DNA from: Lingula anatina
Taxonomy: Eukaryota; Brachiopoda; Lingulata; Lingulida; Lingulidae
Length of the DNA: 64,000 bases
NCBI RefSeq assembly: GCF_001039355.2
Contig: NW_019774959.1
Location: 18,626 to 82,625 of the forward strand
Reading direction: 5' to 3'
Under the pieces are notes generated by a model. The model did no database searches. It saw only the letters and a program-made list of their open reading frames with translations, and was not told where the DNA came from. Shown piece after piece: positions 45,824 to 58,172 of this stretch (position 1 is its first letter; each line of letters opens with the position of its first letter). A program made the translations under genes and the position numbers.

Positions 45824-46245
45824 TTTGGTTACCGGATACACATCAGAGGACAGACATCGGGCATGCGCAAATTCGATTGCATCAGATGTGATTTCTTCTT
45901 TGTTGGTTTCGAACAACTACCACAATTACGTCAAGAACTACGTTTTTAAATGAAAAATAAAATTACCAAGACCCATAGGAGCCTACGCGTGCGTCTTTTA
46001 GATGCCTCTTTACATGCGAAAACGACATGCACCGTGTCTATTTCGTATGTTATTAATCATATAGCAGCGGAATTGACAAAGCCCATGTCGCATTCGTCTT
46101 TTACTACAGAGCTTTGAGCCCCAAAAATGACATGGCTGAGTCTGTTTCGCCACTTACTGAACGCCATAGATGCGAGATTCACACGACCCATGTCGCATTC
46201 GTGTCTTACTGTGGATCTTTGAGCTTCATGTTATAAAAGACAATC

Positions 46246-46763
46246 TTGCATTTAAGGGAGCCAGCAAGTTACGAAATAAGCATGACTATTTGTCAGTTTC
46301 GTGTTTTACAAGATGCACAATATAGGCCTACAGGTAACGGATTAAATTCGAAGACTATAATGAATCACCAGAAATATATCGATGTTTTGGAGTCAGGCTT
46401 GCTACCATCTATCACTAACATGTTTGGTGACAGGAATTATTCATTTGTTCACCAGGATGACAATGCTCCTTGTCACAGAGCCAGAGCAGTTGATGATTGG
46501 TTTGACCAACAGGATATTCGCAGGGTGATGTGGTCTGCCCAGGGTCTGGATGCAAACATAATAGAAAATGTGTGGAATGATATGTCAAAACTTTTTACAA
46601 ATGCCCGTCTAACCAGCAGACAAACTCTGTTAGATTCAGTATTTCATGCTTGGGCCAGCATAAGCCCTGAACGCATCAGACAATAATACGAACCCTTGCC
46701 TCGCAGACTGACAGCTATTATTAGGTCACGTGGCTATGGCACTAAGTACTAATTTTGGACTTG
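46246..46763 (+). pseudogene. Truncated Tc1/mariner-type transposase, copy 1
   Basis: The frame encodes the C-terminal part of a Tc1-like DDE transposase: the second catalytic Asp lies in HQDDNAPCHRA and the third acidic residue in NIIENVWNDM. The N-terminal helix-turn-helix and the first catalytic Asp are absent, and about 146 residues remain where Tc1 enzymes have about 340. A TAA at 46684-46686 interrupts the C-terminus; copy 2 has a Leu codon there. The DNA beyond still encodes the family ending GYGTKY. It cannot be active. It lies upstream of RPN2, followed by a TA run and an N gap. Confidence 0.75.
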
Positions 46764-46783
46764 AAAGTGCATATCTTGGTAGA

Positions 46784-46785
<2 letters not shown>

Positions 46786-46827
<42 letters not shown>
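46786..46827 (+). repeat. (TA)n microsatellite beside the N gap
   Basis: TA run that probably caused the gap at 46834. Confidence 0.9.
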
Positions 46828-46829
<2 letters not shown>

Positions 46830-46833
46830 TAAT

Positions 46834-47012
46834 NNNNNNNNNNNNNNNNNNNNNNNNNNNNNNNNNNNNNNNNNNNNNNNNNNNNNNNNNNNNNNNNNNN
46901 NNNNNNNNNNNNNNNNNNNNNNNNNNNNNNNNNNNNNNNNNNNNNNNNNNNNNNNNNNNNNNNNNNNNNNNNNNNNNNNNNNNNNNNNNNNNNNNNNNNN
47001 NNNNNNNNNNNN
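46834..47012. other. Assembly gap (179 N)
   Basis: A run of N directly after a TA microsatellite. The missing DNA should correspond to the poly-T region of block B. Confidence 0.99.
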
Positions 47013-47641
47013 CTTTCTATGATTGCACAGGTAAATTCTTAATTTTTTTCTGGTATTACATATGCGTATAAATTCCTCGATTAGTGTGCTTGTATAAGAT
47101 GTGATACTTATGAAATGTTATTCCTTACAGATAAATGGTACAATAGGAAACTGTTTTTTACCCCATGCCTTCTTAGTAGTGATGACTAAATTTAGCCTAT
47201 AACAGTAAGATATTGCTTGGTTACCATTATATCTGACGCCACTCTTTTCCAAGCCAAATCCTTTGGAATAAAAACTTTGGGATATACTGTACCTGACGAT
47301 CTCCATAGAGTTTTAGTTAAAAAATGTGTATCAGTGTCTGTTGTTTGTTTTCTCTAAAAATGCAAGGATTTGACAATCTGAACCACACAAACTTCTAAAA
47401 GACCAAAATTAATTGATGCGAACTTGTGGAGGCAAATTTATGACCACAGACTAATTGTTCTAGTATATAATTTGGCTTTTAAGGTACATTGAAACGTCAT
47501 TTCAGGAATTAATAACCCGAGACCAAAATTGCTAGCATAAACTTTGTCTTTCAAAGTACCATCATTTCAGGAATTTATGACTGGAGACTGAAATCGCTAG
47601 TACATACTCTCTCTTTCAAGGTACAATTCTTATCATTTCCG

Positions 47642-47713
47642 GAAGGCTTTTGTGGTCCAAACTTGCCTCACGGGTAAACCCATGTGGCTGGATTTTACTT
47701 TGTCCAGAAGCCC
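47642..47713 (+). pseudogene. Fragment of FkbM-like exon 2
   Basis: Only the first 24 codons (KAFVVQTCLTGKPMWLDFTL and a few more) remain before homology breaks at 47713. The acceptor is CG instead of AG, as in the copy at 54824. Relative to that copy, 996 bp (54896-55891) are missing, and the sequence resumes at the shared ATTTTGTATAC. Intron-1 homology precedes it from 47013. Confidence 0.7.
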
Positions 47714-48390
47714 GATTTTGTATACATTTAAGAGAAACCCGAAAAAATGCCATTTCCCCAAATGTAGGCCAGTATACCTTATCGAACCCCCTAGATGCAT
47801 TTTTGACTCAAAATCTTTTGCTTTGCATTGGTGATTAACATTACTGATTATTTCTATCCCCTGTGATGAGGACTGTTGACATTAAAAAAAGGTGCCACCT
47901 CCAGTCAAGTTGATGCAGTGCTTTGCTTTTATGTATGCTCGAGCCACAACCTCTGAATAAAAAAATTGAGATAAAGATATGCGTTGTGTGAGTATCCTTC
48001 AAAGCCACACTTTTTTTGTGATTAACACAATTTTTAGCATACGATATTAGTTCTTGTGCTTTACATGTCGTAGGTTTCGACTTATGAATGTGAATTGTAA
48101 ATAACTCGTGCATGTGCAGTGTGTAGCCCTTGTATAACGTTGCCTGCTGTATCATGAAAGGATGAACTCATGGAACTGTATGCGGGAATCCTAAGCCATA
48201 GTGTATGCCGTAGAGCGGCTCGTGAACTTGCTGAACATGACTGTAAAAAAATAATCTCAATCGTCAGTGCTCTTCTAGCAGAGACTCCGATAGTGTCTAA
48301 ATCATGATACCTTTTAAGTTCGAGACAGCACAATCATATATTTTACCCCATGAATCTAGGCTTTCACCGTAGTAAAATGTTATACCAGCA

Positions 48391-48391
<1 letters not shown>

Positions 48392-48427
<36 letters not shown>
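48392..48427 (+). repeat. (AT)n microsatellite
   Basis: AT run next to MITE copy 2. Confidence 0.9.
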
Positions 48428-48429
<2 letters not shown>

Positions 48430-48441
48430 TCTCTTAGACTG

Positions 48442-48645
48442 CATTCCCACAGATTTTAGATCAATCTATCCCCATGGCGAGTCTCACTAGATTACTGTCA
48501 GCTTAGCCGGCTTAAATGTCTGTCCCGCCTACTAATAGCTGTAAGGGGGTAATTAACTTCGTGCGCGCTCGGCTGACAGCAACATAGCGTGAACCCCCAG
48601 GGAGTTAGGTCGATCCAGATGGATCGATCTAAATCTGTGGGAATG
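48442..48645 (+). mobile_element. GATCGATC-type MITE, copy 2
   Basis: Same family and orientation as 24243-24447, flanked left by a TA microsatellite. It lies at the end of block A. Confidence 0.75.
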
Positions 48646-50066
48646 CAGCCTTATTCGTCAATGATGCCCAATGAAATCTGTCTGGGAGAATTATGAATTT
48701 ATGGTTCATATGATTATCATACCGGTACCAACATAAATAATGTATACANGTGAATCTTGTGGAAAACATAACGATTTAGGTTAACCTAAAATTTTGTTTT
48801 CTGTGTAGATTTTGACATAGATATACTCTTTATGTCCATAAATTATTCAGTTGCCCGACCGGACAACAACTTCGTAATTTTAAGTTGCCCGATGTGCTTT
48901 TTAGTTGTCCCGGGCAATCGGACAACCGCTTATTTCGCAGACTGTATTCACATCTCCAAAAAGGAGGAAAATCTTCCAGAAGAAAAACATCAACTACTTT
49001 TTACAAATTTAAATGAAATACAAGCCCAAATACAAACAACTGAAATCAAATCTATTTAAGCAATCCCAAAAAAAAGGAGGAGGGGGGAATTCTTCCAAAA
49101 GATGGGGAAAGTTCCACCTCTAATATTTCCACTGCTCACCTTATTATCTGTGAGTGTCTTGACAGCTGAGAGCAGGTGTGCCGCCGTCTTCAGCTGCTGT
49201 ACCGACTTCCGGCTCAGGAAATAGTTGGTAAATTTTATAATCTTCTCCTGAAAATATTAACAGGAAAGCTTCATTACAACGTTTTCAAAATAAGACATTT
49301 CATTGCAGAATCAAACCAAGAAAACATTGAATTCATAACAAATTTCCTTTTACAACAAAGCGAATCAAGTGTACAGCCTTTGCAGAATTTCTTTCTACAA
49401 AACTGTTTAATTACATTGATGAGTAAAGAACAGTTCCATAGCCCAAGGTTAAAAATGCAATAAGTGAAAATTGTACCATTGGATTAACACATGTGAAAAA
49501 TAAATAAAAAATAAAACCATAAAAAAAGGGAAAATTTTCTCCTTACCTCATCTATAGTTGGGGCCTTGTTCACCTTTGTGGCCAGTTTATATGCTGAGTC
49601 AATTACAACTGATGTTGTAAACAGTCCTCCTTCGAACTGTAAATATTTATCATCGACCTCGTCGGCTTGTGCGACCACATCCTCTATTCTATCAAAGAAT
49701 TTGCTGACATCTCCACTGAGTTGAGTAGCTGCTAAGAAGGCATACCCCAGACTGGAGCAAAAAAGGATTGTTTTAAAATTTTTAACATTTTCACATTTTC
49801 AGGATTCCATTTTTCATACAGAGAGAAAAGTTCTTACACTCACACTGTTTCGGGTTTAAATTTTAAATATATAAAATTTTCTTTAACACTTTCACATTTT
49901 AACGGTTTATTTTATCATAAAGAGAAATAAGTTCATACTTTTAAACTGGTTTAATAATGCTAATTCAGTTAATGTTAGTAGGGACTAAATTATGAAACCT
50001 GCACAATGTACTAACTGCACAATGTACTAACTGCACATATGGCACAATGGACAGATAAGAGTTTTT

Positions 50067-50070
<4 letters not shown>

Positions 50071-50108
<38 letters not shown>
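50071..50108 (+). repeat. (TG)n microsatellite
   Basis: Present in block B only; block A has a poly-T here (43598 on). It lies in the duplicate RPN2 intron 5. Confidence 0.9.
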
Positions 50109-50109
<1 letters not shown>

Positions 50110-50698
50110 AGGAGGAGGGGGGGGGGTACATCATATATGCCGGTCTCACCTGAGAGGGCTGTCATCTTTTTTCAGTACCTCCAGCAGGGTCTGGCTGGCT
50201 TTGGCAGAGTCCACTGAAAACAACAGAGAAATTAATTAAATAAAAATCTTCAATAAATAATATTTTAATATAAAATTGCATCTTATATCATGATGGTAAA
50301 AATATGGGATCGTGAGCTCGAAAACAGTTTGTAAAATTCTGAACATATTTACATGTGGCATATCGAGGAAAATCGTTCATATTTCCAAGAAAATCCATGT
50401 TTGCCTGTGTACCAACAAACTGAAGTTTTTTTTCTTCTTTTTTTAACAAACTTTGGCGTAATAGGTTTCAAAAAAAAAAAAAAAAAGACTAAAAAAAATA
50501 TTCAAACCTAACTTACCTGTCACACCCAGATTTTTTGCTGCTAAAATAGCATAGTAAATATTCACCACTGGCTGGTCTGTCTTCAGACTCTCCGCAATTG
50601 TCTCCTTGGCAGTGTTAGCTGTCAGCTGAAGTATAAATATAATTAAATTTTAGTATCCAAATATCAACTATGAAAAAGGTATTATTTATAGCAAGACC

Positions 50699-50750
<52 letters not shown>

Positions 50751-50752
50751 AA
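50699..50752 (+). repeat. (AAAT)n microsatellite, expanded in block B
   Basis: The equivalent run in block A (44215-44241) is about half as long. Confidence 0.9.
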
Positions 50753-52762
50753 GAAGAATTTTATTTATTTAAACAGAGTGAACATCAAAATCTATCAGTT
50801 GATGTTTGTGCAATGATTTAACAAAGTATTTGTCTCACAACAAAATATCACAAAGTTTTGACAGAAGGTATATAATGCAGAAAACTATTACAACAAAACA
50901 AAATAAAAGATATTCCTAAAGAAGGATAATCCCTGTCCATTACCCAGCCATTACAAACCTGGCATCCTCCTAAATTTTTGGCAGCTGAAGAGGCGAAGAA
51001 CAAACTTTCTACGCTACTCTGGTCCAAGTTGACTTGAAGATAGTTGCATACATCCTGGAAAAGATTAACTAAATTGGTAAAAATAATAATAATAATCTAA
51101 TGCAAAAAATTGTGAAACATAATGCAGAGCTAACAATATTTCATTTGTACGAATAAATTAGTACATATATAAAAGTTTTAATAACTTAACTTATACATTA
51201 AGATAAATAAACATGTTCTTAAATCTTAATATCAATATTTATATATTCATTCAAAAAAGTCCTTTATTTATTGCAAAGAGCAAACATTATTATTATTATT
51301 GTTATTATCAAATATTTGAAAAGTCAACTGTATTTACTAACCTTAGAGTTAGGGATGACTACACCTAGCAACTTGAGCCCCATAATAGAGTAGTGGGCAG
51401 CTTCCACGTCTGAGTATGGTGCTGCTGCTTCAAACACTGACCTCAGTCGTGCCTGATCCGCAGCAGAGAAATAGGATGATGGCGTCAAAGCCTGTCCCAT
51501 TACGGACAACAAGGCAAATGCAACTAATAGAACGGTACCTGAAATGAAATATGAGAAATTATTTATGGTGACTCTCATATGTGATGCCTATGATCTTCAT
51601 GCATTTATTTATTTAATTTCTAAACTTGTTTTCATCATTGTCTACTAAGCTTGTTTCTAGTTTCTGTTAATCATTTTGATTTTATTACAATTATAATAAT
51701 AATAACTGTTGTCAATTCTTTTCATATGAATTTAATTTTTTCTTCCCCCTCCCCCTGGCAATGGACTCAACATAAGACTTCAATCTCCTACAGTCGAGTA
51801 CTTATGACATAGACATCGTTTCTACCAGTTCCAACAGCGTTAAAATCACTTGAGCTTATATTTATGGAAGTGAAAAACACCCACGTACAAAGAGACAAGT
51901 CTAATTTACAATGTCAACCAGGAAACCCTAAACTTTAAAAGAGTCAAACTTCAAAGTGCGTCATTTTATAGACTGCATGAAAGGTATATATGGATCATTA
52001 ACTGCATATGATAAACAGAACTGTATCAGAAATATTGGTTATTTTTATCTATTTTTGCTGACACAAACTTAGAGACAAAATGAAAGTTAAAAGTTAGAGA
52101 TATATTGATGTGGCACTGTTAGCACCCACGTGTCAACATGGCGGCTACCGGCTAGCATCCCCACCAGAAAACTTTACCATTTTCTTTCAAAGTACTCAGC
52201 TTAGCATAGTGACCCCAAGTAGACAGTAACTATAGATGTTTCCTCTGTCTTTTCTCGCTGTTACACGAAACGAGCATACAGAATGACAAAGATATGGTCA
52301 ATTGTTTGGAAGCTCTACCCACCTCTCGCCATTTTGGTTACCGGATACACATCAGAGGACAGACATCGGGCATGCGCAAATTCGATTGCATCAGATGTGA
52401 TTTCTTCTTTGTTGGTTTCGAACAACTACCACAATTACGTCAAGAACTACGTTTTAAATGAAAAATAAAATTACCAAGACCCATAGGAGCCTACGCGTGC
52501 GTCTTTTAGATGCCTCTTTACATGCAAAAACGACATGCACCGTGTCTATTTCGTATGTTATTAATCCCTATAGCAGCTGAATTGACAAAGCCCATGTCGC
52601 ATTAGTCTTTTACTACAGAGCTTTGAGCCCCAAAAATGACATGGCTGAGTCTGTTTCGCCACTTACTGAACGCCATAGATGCGAGATTGACACGACCCAT
52701 GTCGCATTCGTCTCTTACTGTGGATCTTTGAGCTTCAAATGGATATGTTATAAAATGCAATC

Positions 52763-53263
52763 TTGCATTTAAGGGAGCCAGCAAGTTACGAAATAAGCAG
52801 GACTATTTGTCAGTTTCGTGTTTTACAAGATGCACAATATACAGGTAACGGATTAAATTCGAAGACTATAATGAATCACCAGAAATATATCGATGTTTTG
52901 GAGTCAGACTTGCTACCATCTATTACTAACATGTTTGGTGACAGGAATTATTCATTTGTTCACCAGGATGACAATGCTCCTTGTCACAGAGCCAGAGCAG
53001 TTGATGATTGGTTTGACCAACAGGATATTAGCAGGGTGATGTGGTCTACCCAGGGTCCGGATGCAAACATAATAGAAAATGTGTGGAATGATATGTCAGA
53101 ACTTTTTACAAATGCCCGTCCAACCAGCAGACAAACTCTGTTAGATTCAGTATTTTATGCTTGGGCCAGCATAAGCCCTGAACGCATCAGACAATTATAC
53201 GAACCCTTGCCTCGCAGACTGGCAGCTATTATTAGGTCACGTGGCTATGGCACTAAGTACTAA
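52763..53263 (+). pseudogene. Truncated Tc1/mariner-type transposase, copy 2
   Basis: Open for 166 codons to the GYGTKY-stop end, with HQDDNAPCHRA and NIIENVWNDM. As in copy 1, the N-terminal DNA-binding domain and first catalytic Asp are missing, so it is a dead remnant. It belongs to the duplicated block that carries RPN2 exons 1-7 and is followed almost directly by the 764-base poly-T run. Confidence 0.75.
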
Positions 53264-53310
53264 TTTTGGACTTGAAAGTGCATATCTTGGTAGAATGTAT
53301 GTTTAATTCT

Positions 53311-54077
<767 letters not shown>

Positions 54078-54823
54078 TGAAATTTTATGTTAATAAAATG
54101 ATACCAGGAGCATATCATTCCACAGTCATTTATTTCCCCCAAAGTATTGGTTTAGTAGGGGTGACACTTCTATTGTCCAGTGTGTGTAGGTACTTTCTAT
54201 GGTTGCACAGGTAAATTCTTACTTTTTTTCTGGTATTACATAAGCGTATAAATTCCTCGGTTAGTGTGCTTGTCTCGAGATGTGATACTTATGAAATGTT
54301 ATTCCTTACAGATAAATGTTACAATAGGAAACTGTTTTTTACCCCATGCCTTCTTAGTAGTGATGACTAAATTTATAACAGTAAGATATTGCTTGGTTAC
54401 CATTATATCTGACGCCACTGTTTTCCAAGCTTAAGCCAAATCCTTTGGAATAAAAACTTTGGGATATTCTGTACCTGACGATCTCCATAGAGTTTTAGTT
54501 AAAAAATGTGTATCAGTGTCTCTTGTTTGTTTTCTCTAAAAATGCAAGGATTTGACAATCTGAACCACACAAACTTCTAAAAGACCAAAATTAATTGATG
54601 CGAACTTGTGGAGACAAATTTATGACCACAGACTTATTGCTCTAGTATATAATTTGGCTTTTAAGGTACATTGAAACGTCATTTCAGGAATTTATAACCC
54701 GAGACCAAAATTGCTAGCATAAACTTTGTCTTTCAAAGTACCATCATTTCAGGAATTTATGACTGGAGGCTGAAATCGCTAGTACATACTCTCTCTTTCA
54801 AGGTACAATTCTTATCATTTCCG

Positions 54824-55212
54824 GAAGGCATTTGTGGTCCAAACTTGCCTCACGGGTAAACCCACACGGCTGGATTTTACTTTGTCCAGAAGCCCAGATA
54901 GTTGGGCGATCAACCCAATAGATAACAGAATAAATGTTACAGGAAAGAGCAGGTGCTTTGCCTGCCGGTCGGAAACACGTGGATTTCTTTTCCCTCGACA
55001 TAGAGGGAGCAGAGCTGGAGGTTCTCCAAGCTTTCCCGTGGGATAAAATAACGGTCGATATGTGGATAGTCGAAGTTCATAAGCTTACAAAGAACTACAG
55101 TCAGGCTTTAAAAGATATTAGAGGGTTATTTCAGCGAACCGGAATCTATGTGTGCAACCACAAGGACAAGATTTACTGTTTGTGCGACAGGACGCACTCC
55201 TCTAAACATTAG
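54824..55212 (+). pseudogene. FkbM-like exon 2 pseudogene
   Basis: Aligns with exon 2 of the intact genes (KAFVVQTCLTGKP and later SLDIEGAELEVLQAFPW). Three lesions are visible. The 3' splice site AG is CG (54822-54823). Near 54950 about 26 bp are missing relative to the intact exon, which shifts the frame. The last 25 codons diverge and end in SSKH-stop. Intron-1 sequence precedes it (54190-54823), but no exon 1 is found; the poly-T run and the Tc1 copy lie there instead. Confidence 0.75.
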
Positions 55213-55281
55213 AAGTATTTTTCTACATAACCATCTCCGCTATGGAGGATATGTTTTTACCATTATAAGTGTCTTAGACCC

Positions 55282-55486
55282 CATTTCCAGAGATTAGATC
55301 GATCTACTTTAGATCGACCTAACTCCCTGGGGGTTCACGCTAAATAACTGCCAGCCGAGCGGACACGAAAGTTAATTACCCCCTCACAGCTTGTAGTAGG
55401 CGGGACGGACATTTAAGCCGGATTATCTGACAGTAATCTAGTGAGACTCCCCGCGGGGATAGATCGATCTAAAATCTATGGGAATA
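55282..55486 (-). mobile_element. GATCGATC-type MITE, copy 3 (reverse orientation)
   Basis: The interior reads as the reverse complement of the other copies (ccctgggggttcacgctaaa ahead of taggcgggacgg). It lies just 3' of the FkbM pseudo-exon, in the stretch missing from block A. Confidence 0.7.
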
Positions 55487-55540
55487 GAGCCTTAGATAAC
55501 AGCCTAACTCGAAATCTGTCTTGGCGGAGGTATACGAGGT

Positions 55541-55662
55541 ATATGCGGAATGATTGCTGAATGACTGGCCAGTTGTCGGCAAGTAAAGTATTATTATTTT
55601 TTTAATCTCAAACAGGGCCGTACTACGGGACGCAGAGAGGACGCCGTCCAGTGTAAAGGGGG
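55541..55662 (-). mobile_element. Half copy of the CTTTACACTGGACGGCG-type MITE
   Basis: Reverse orientation; it matches the left half of 17152-17356, from the terminal repeat through gccgacaactggcc to attcagc. The other end is missing. Confidence 0.65.
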
Positions 55663-56576
55663 CTTTATTGATAATTGAGCTGTTATGGCGGAGGTATACG
55701 CTCTGTTATTGATAATTGAGCTGTCTTGACGGAGGTCTATGCTCTATTGCTATTAATTGCCTTCTCTTTCTTTCTTTCTTATTTTTATTTTTTATAACCA
55801 TGCACAAAGAGGGGTTCAGTACGTGAATAGAAACACAAAAATTGCATTTTTACTCGAAAAGTGTTTTTCACTCACTAATATTAAGATGAGAATTTTGTAT
55901 ACATTTAAGAGAAACCCGAAAAAATGCCATTTCCCCAAATGTAGGCCAGTATACCTTATCGAACCCCCTAGATGCATTTTTGACTCAAAATCTTTTGCTT
56001 TGCATTGGTGATTAACATTACTGATTATTTCTATCCCCTGTGATGAGGACTGTTGACATTAAAAAAAAAGGTGCCACCTCCAGTCAAGTTGATGCGTTGC
56101 TTTGCTTTGATGTATGCTGGAGCAACAACCTCTGAATAAAAAAACTGAGATAAAGATATGCATTGTGTGAGTATCCTTCAAAGCCACACTTTTTTTGTGA
56201 TTAACACAATTTTTAGCATACGATATTAGTTCTTGTGCTTAACATGTCGTAGGTTTCGACTTATGAATGTTAATTGTAAATAACTCGTGCATGCGCAAGT
56301 GTGTCGCCCTTGTATAACCTTGCCTGCTGTATCATGAAAGGATGAACTCATGGGACTGTATGCGGGGATCCTAAGCCATAGTGTATGCCGTAGAGCGGCT
56401 CGTGAACTTGCTGAACATGACTGTAAAAAAAAAATAATCTCAATCGTCAGTGCTCTTCTAGCAGAGACTCCGATAGTGTCTAAATCATGATACCTTTTAA
56501 GTTCGAGACAGCACAATCATATATTTTACCCCATGAATCTAGGCTTTCACCGTAGTAAAATGTTATACCAGCATGA

Positions 56577-56577
<1 letters not shown>

Positions 56578-56638
<61 letters not shown>
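56578..56638 (+). repeat. (AT)n microsatellite
   Basis: Block B equivalent of the run at 48392-48427, longer here. Confidence 0.9.
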
Positions 56639-56640
<2 letters not shown>

Positions 56641-56652
56641 TCTCTTAGACTG

Positions 56653-56862
56653 CATTCCCACAGATTTAAGATCGATCTATCCCCGTGGCGAGTCTCACTA
56701 GATTACTGTCAGCTTAGCCGGCTTAAATGTCTGTCCAGCCTACTATATTAAATAGCTGTAAGGGGGTAATTAACTTCGTGCGCGCTCGGCTGACAGCAAC
56801 ATATCGTGAACCCCAAGGGAGTTAGGTCGATCCAGATGGATCGATCTAAATCCGTGGGAATG
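56653..56862 (+). mobile_element. GATCGATC-type MITE, copy 4
   Basis: Corresponds to copy 2 in block B. The left border of the 3.5-kb tandem duplication lies inside it, at 56792. Confidence 0.75.
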
Positions 56863-57987
56863 CAGCCTTATTCGTCAATGATGCCCAATGAAATCTGTCT
56901 GGGAGAATTATGAATTGATGCTTCATACGTTAATCATACCGGTACCAACATAAATAATGTATATATGTACCGGCAAATACGGGGATGACAAAAGCATTGC
57001 AACACGTGGATTTCAGAGCAAAATATGACTTTCCTTCACTTTTGTGCTGTGACATTTACTTTGGTTCCAAACCACCCAAACGAGCATTCTTGCCTATACT
57101 TTGATTTTGGACCCATTTTGTCAAGAAGAACTGGAGCCATGAAAATATACGGATTTTGGAAACTTATTTCCAAACCATAAAACTATTACATGAATTGTTA
57201 AAACAGTTTCAATTTGACCATAACTGAAGCTTTTGTAATAGTTTCAAATGTTCAATCAAATATTTGATGTCCATTTCGCAGCCTCTATGCAAAACATTTC
57301 TGACTTTTAAAAATGTCTTATTTTCTATATCTGCTACAAACAATAGGCAATTCAAAGCAAGAGTGAAAAAACTGACGGTTGTTTGCCAACAAAGGGATAT
57401 TATTCATTGATTTCAAATAACAAAGCATTTTTTACAGACAGGTCCAATCTCCACACCATATAAATGATTTAGTACTTATCGCGTCATATCAGTCGTTTAA
57501 AGTTATGTAGTTTGTATAATGACTTGAGGGGCATGTAGGCCTACATTCTCGACATCCTTTCAATGATACTAATGACGGAATTTCCCTCTCAGGGTTTTGA
57601 TTTTATTAACAGAACTGCAGCTTACATATATCCCCCTAATAAGCTAGAAAGTGCCTTTCCAAAAGGGTGAAAATGTATTTGTATCAACTTTTATGTTGTC
57701 TTGGCTTGTAGGCCTTTACAGTAAGACTGAAGAAGCGATTTTTTACTTTTGTCAAGCCCTGTAGAAGAGTTTTTGTGTGAGCTATATAGTGTTACATAAA
57801 GATTATCCACAATGTTACACGTGGATTTAGAAACTGCGTTGTAAGTTTTCGCCTGACAGCGTGTACACAAGGCCCAGATGTAAGTATTATCAAATTTATT
57901 ATCTGTTACAGTCCAGTTTCTATATGAAAGAATGAAAACTGACATTCACGCTGAACACTTACATAAACATATCGATGGTTGGAGTTT

Positions 57988-58110
57988 CTGTTCCTAATGG
58001 TGGGTTTTTACGTTAATGACATCGCCCACAAAGGTGGATCTTTCTCCATATTTGAAGTGAAGGCAAGCGGCAGTACGAGCTCCGAGGTTCTTCAAGATCT
58101 TTTCTCATAA
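57988..58110 (+). pseudogene. Relic of FkbM-like exon 1, upstream of copy 1
   Basis: This stretch reads VFLMVGFYVNDIAHKGGS, then about 20 further residues including SSEVLQDLFS, and a TAA. It corresponds to VFIMLGFYVKTIAHSRGP to TEVLQDLFSGE of the intact exon 63 bp downstream of its end. It is a diverged copy cut short by a stop. Confidence 0.7.
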
Positions 58111-58172
58111 TAATTATTTATTTATTTATTTATTATCTTATTAATTATTTTTTTTTTTTATTTTTGTAGAAA

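Larger units (their letters stand above)
49140..52332 (-). pseudogene. Duplicate of RPN2 exons 1-7
   Basis: Exons matching RPN2 1-7 lie at 52332-52323, 51538-51342, 51054-50959, 50625-50517, 50213-50150, 49751-49547 and 49247-49140, each with the same length, phase and splice borders as in the full gene. The frame is intact; differences are mostly silent, with a few replacements (for example NIFYAIL becomes NIYYAIL). Exons 8-17 are absent downstream: the match stops near 48946 in unrelated sequence, 200 bp from a lone N at 48749. It would encode only the signal peptide and about 260 residues of the lumenal region, with no membrane anchor. It is either a partial tandem duplication or an uncollapsed allele placed beside the main copy. 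Confidence 0.85.
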
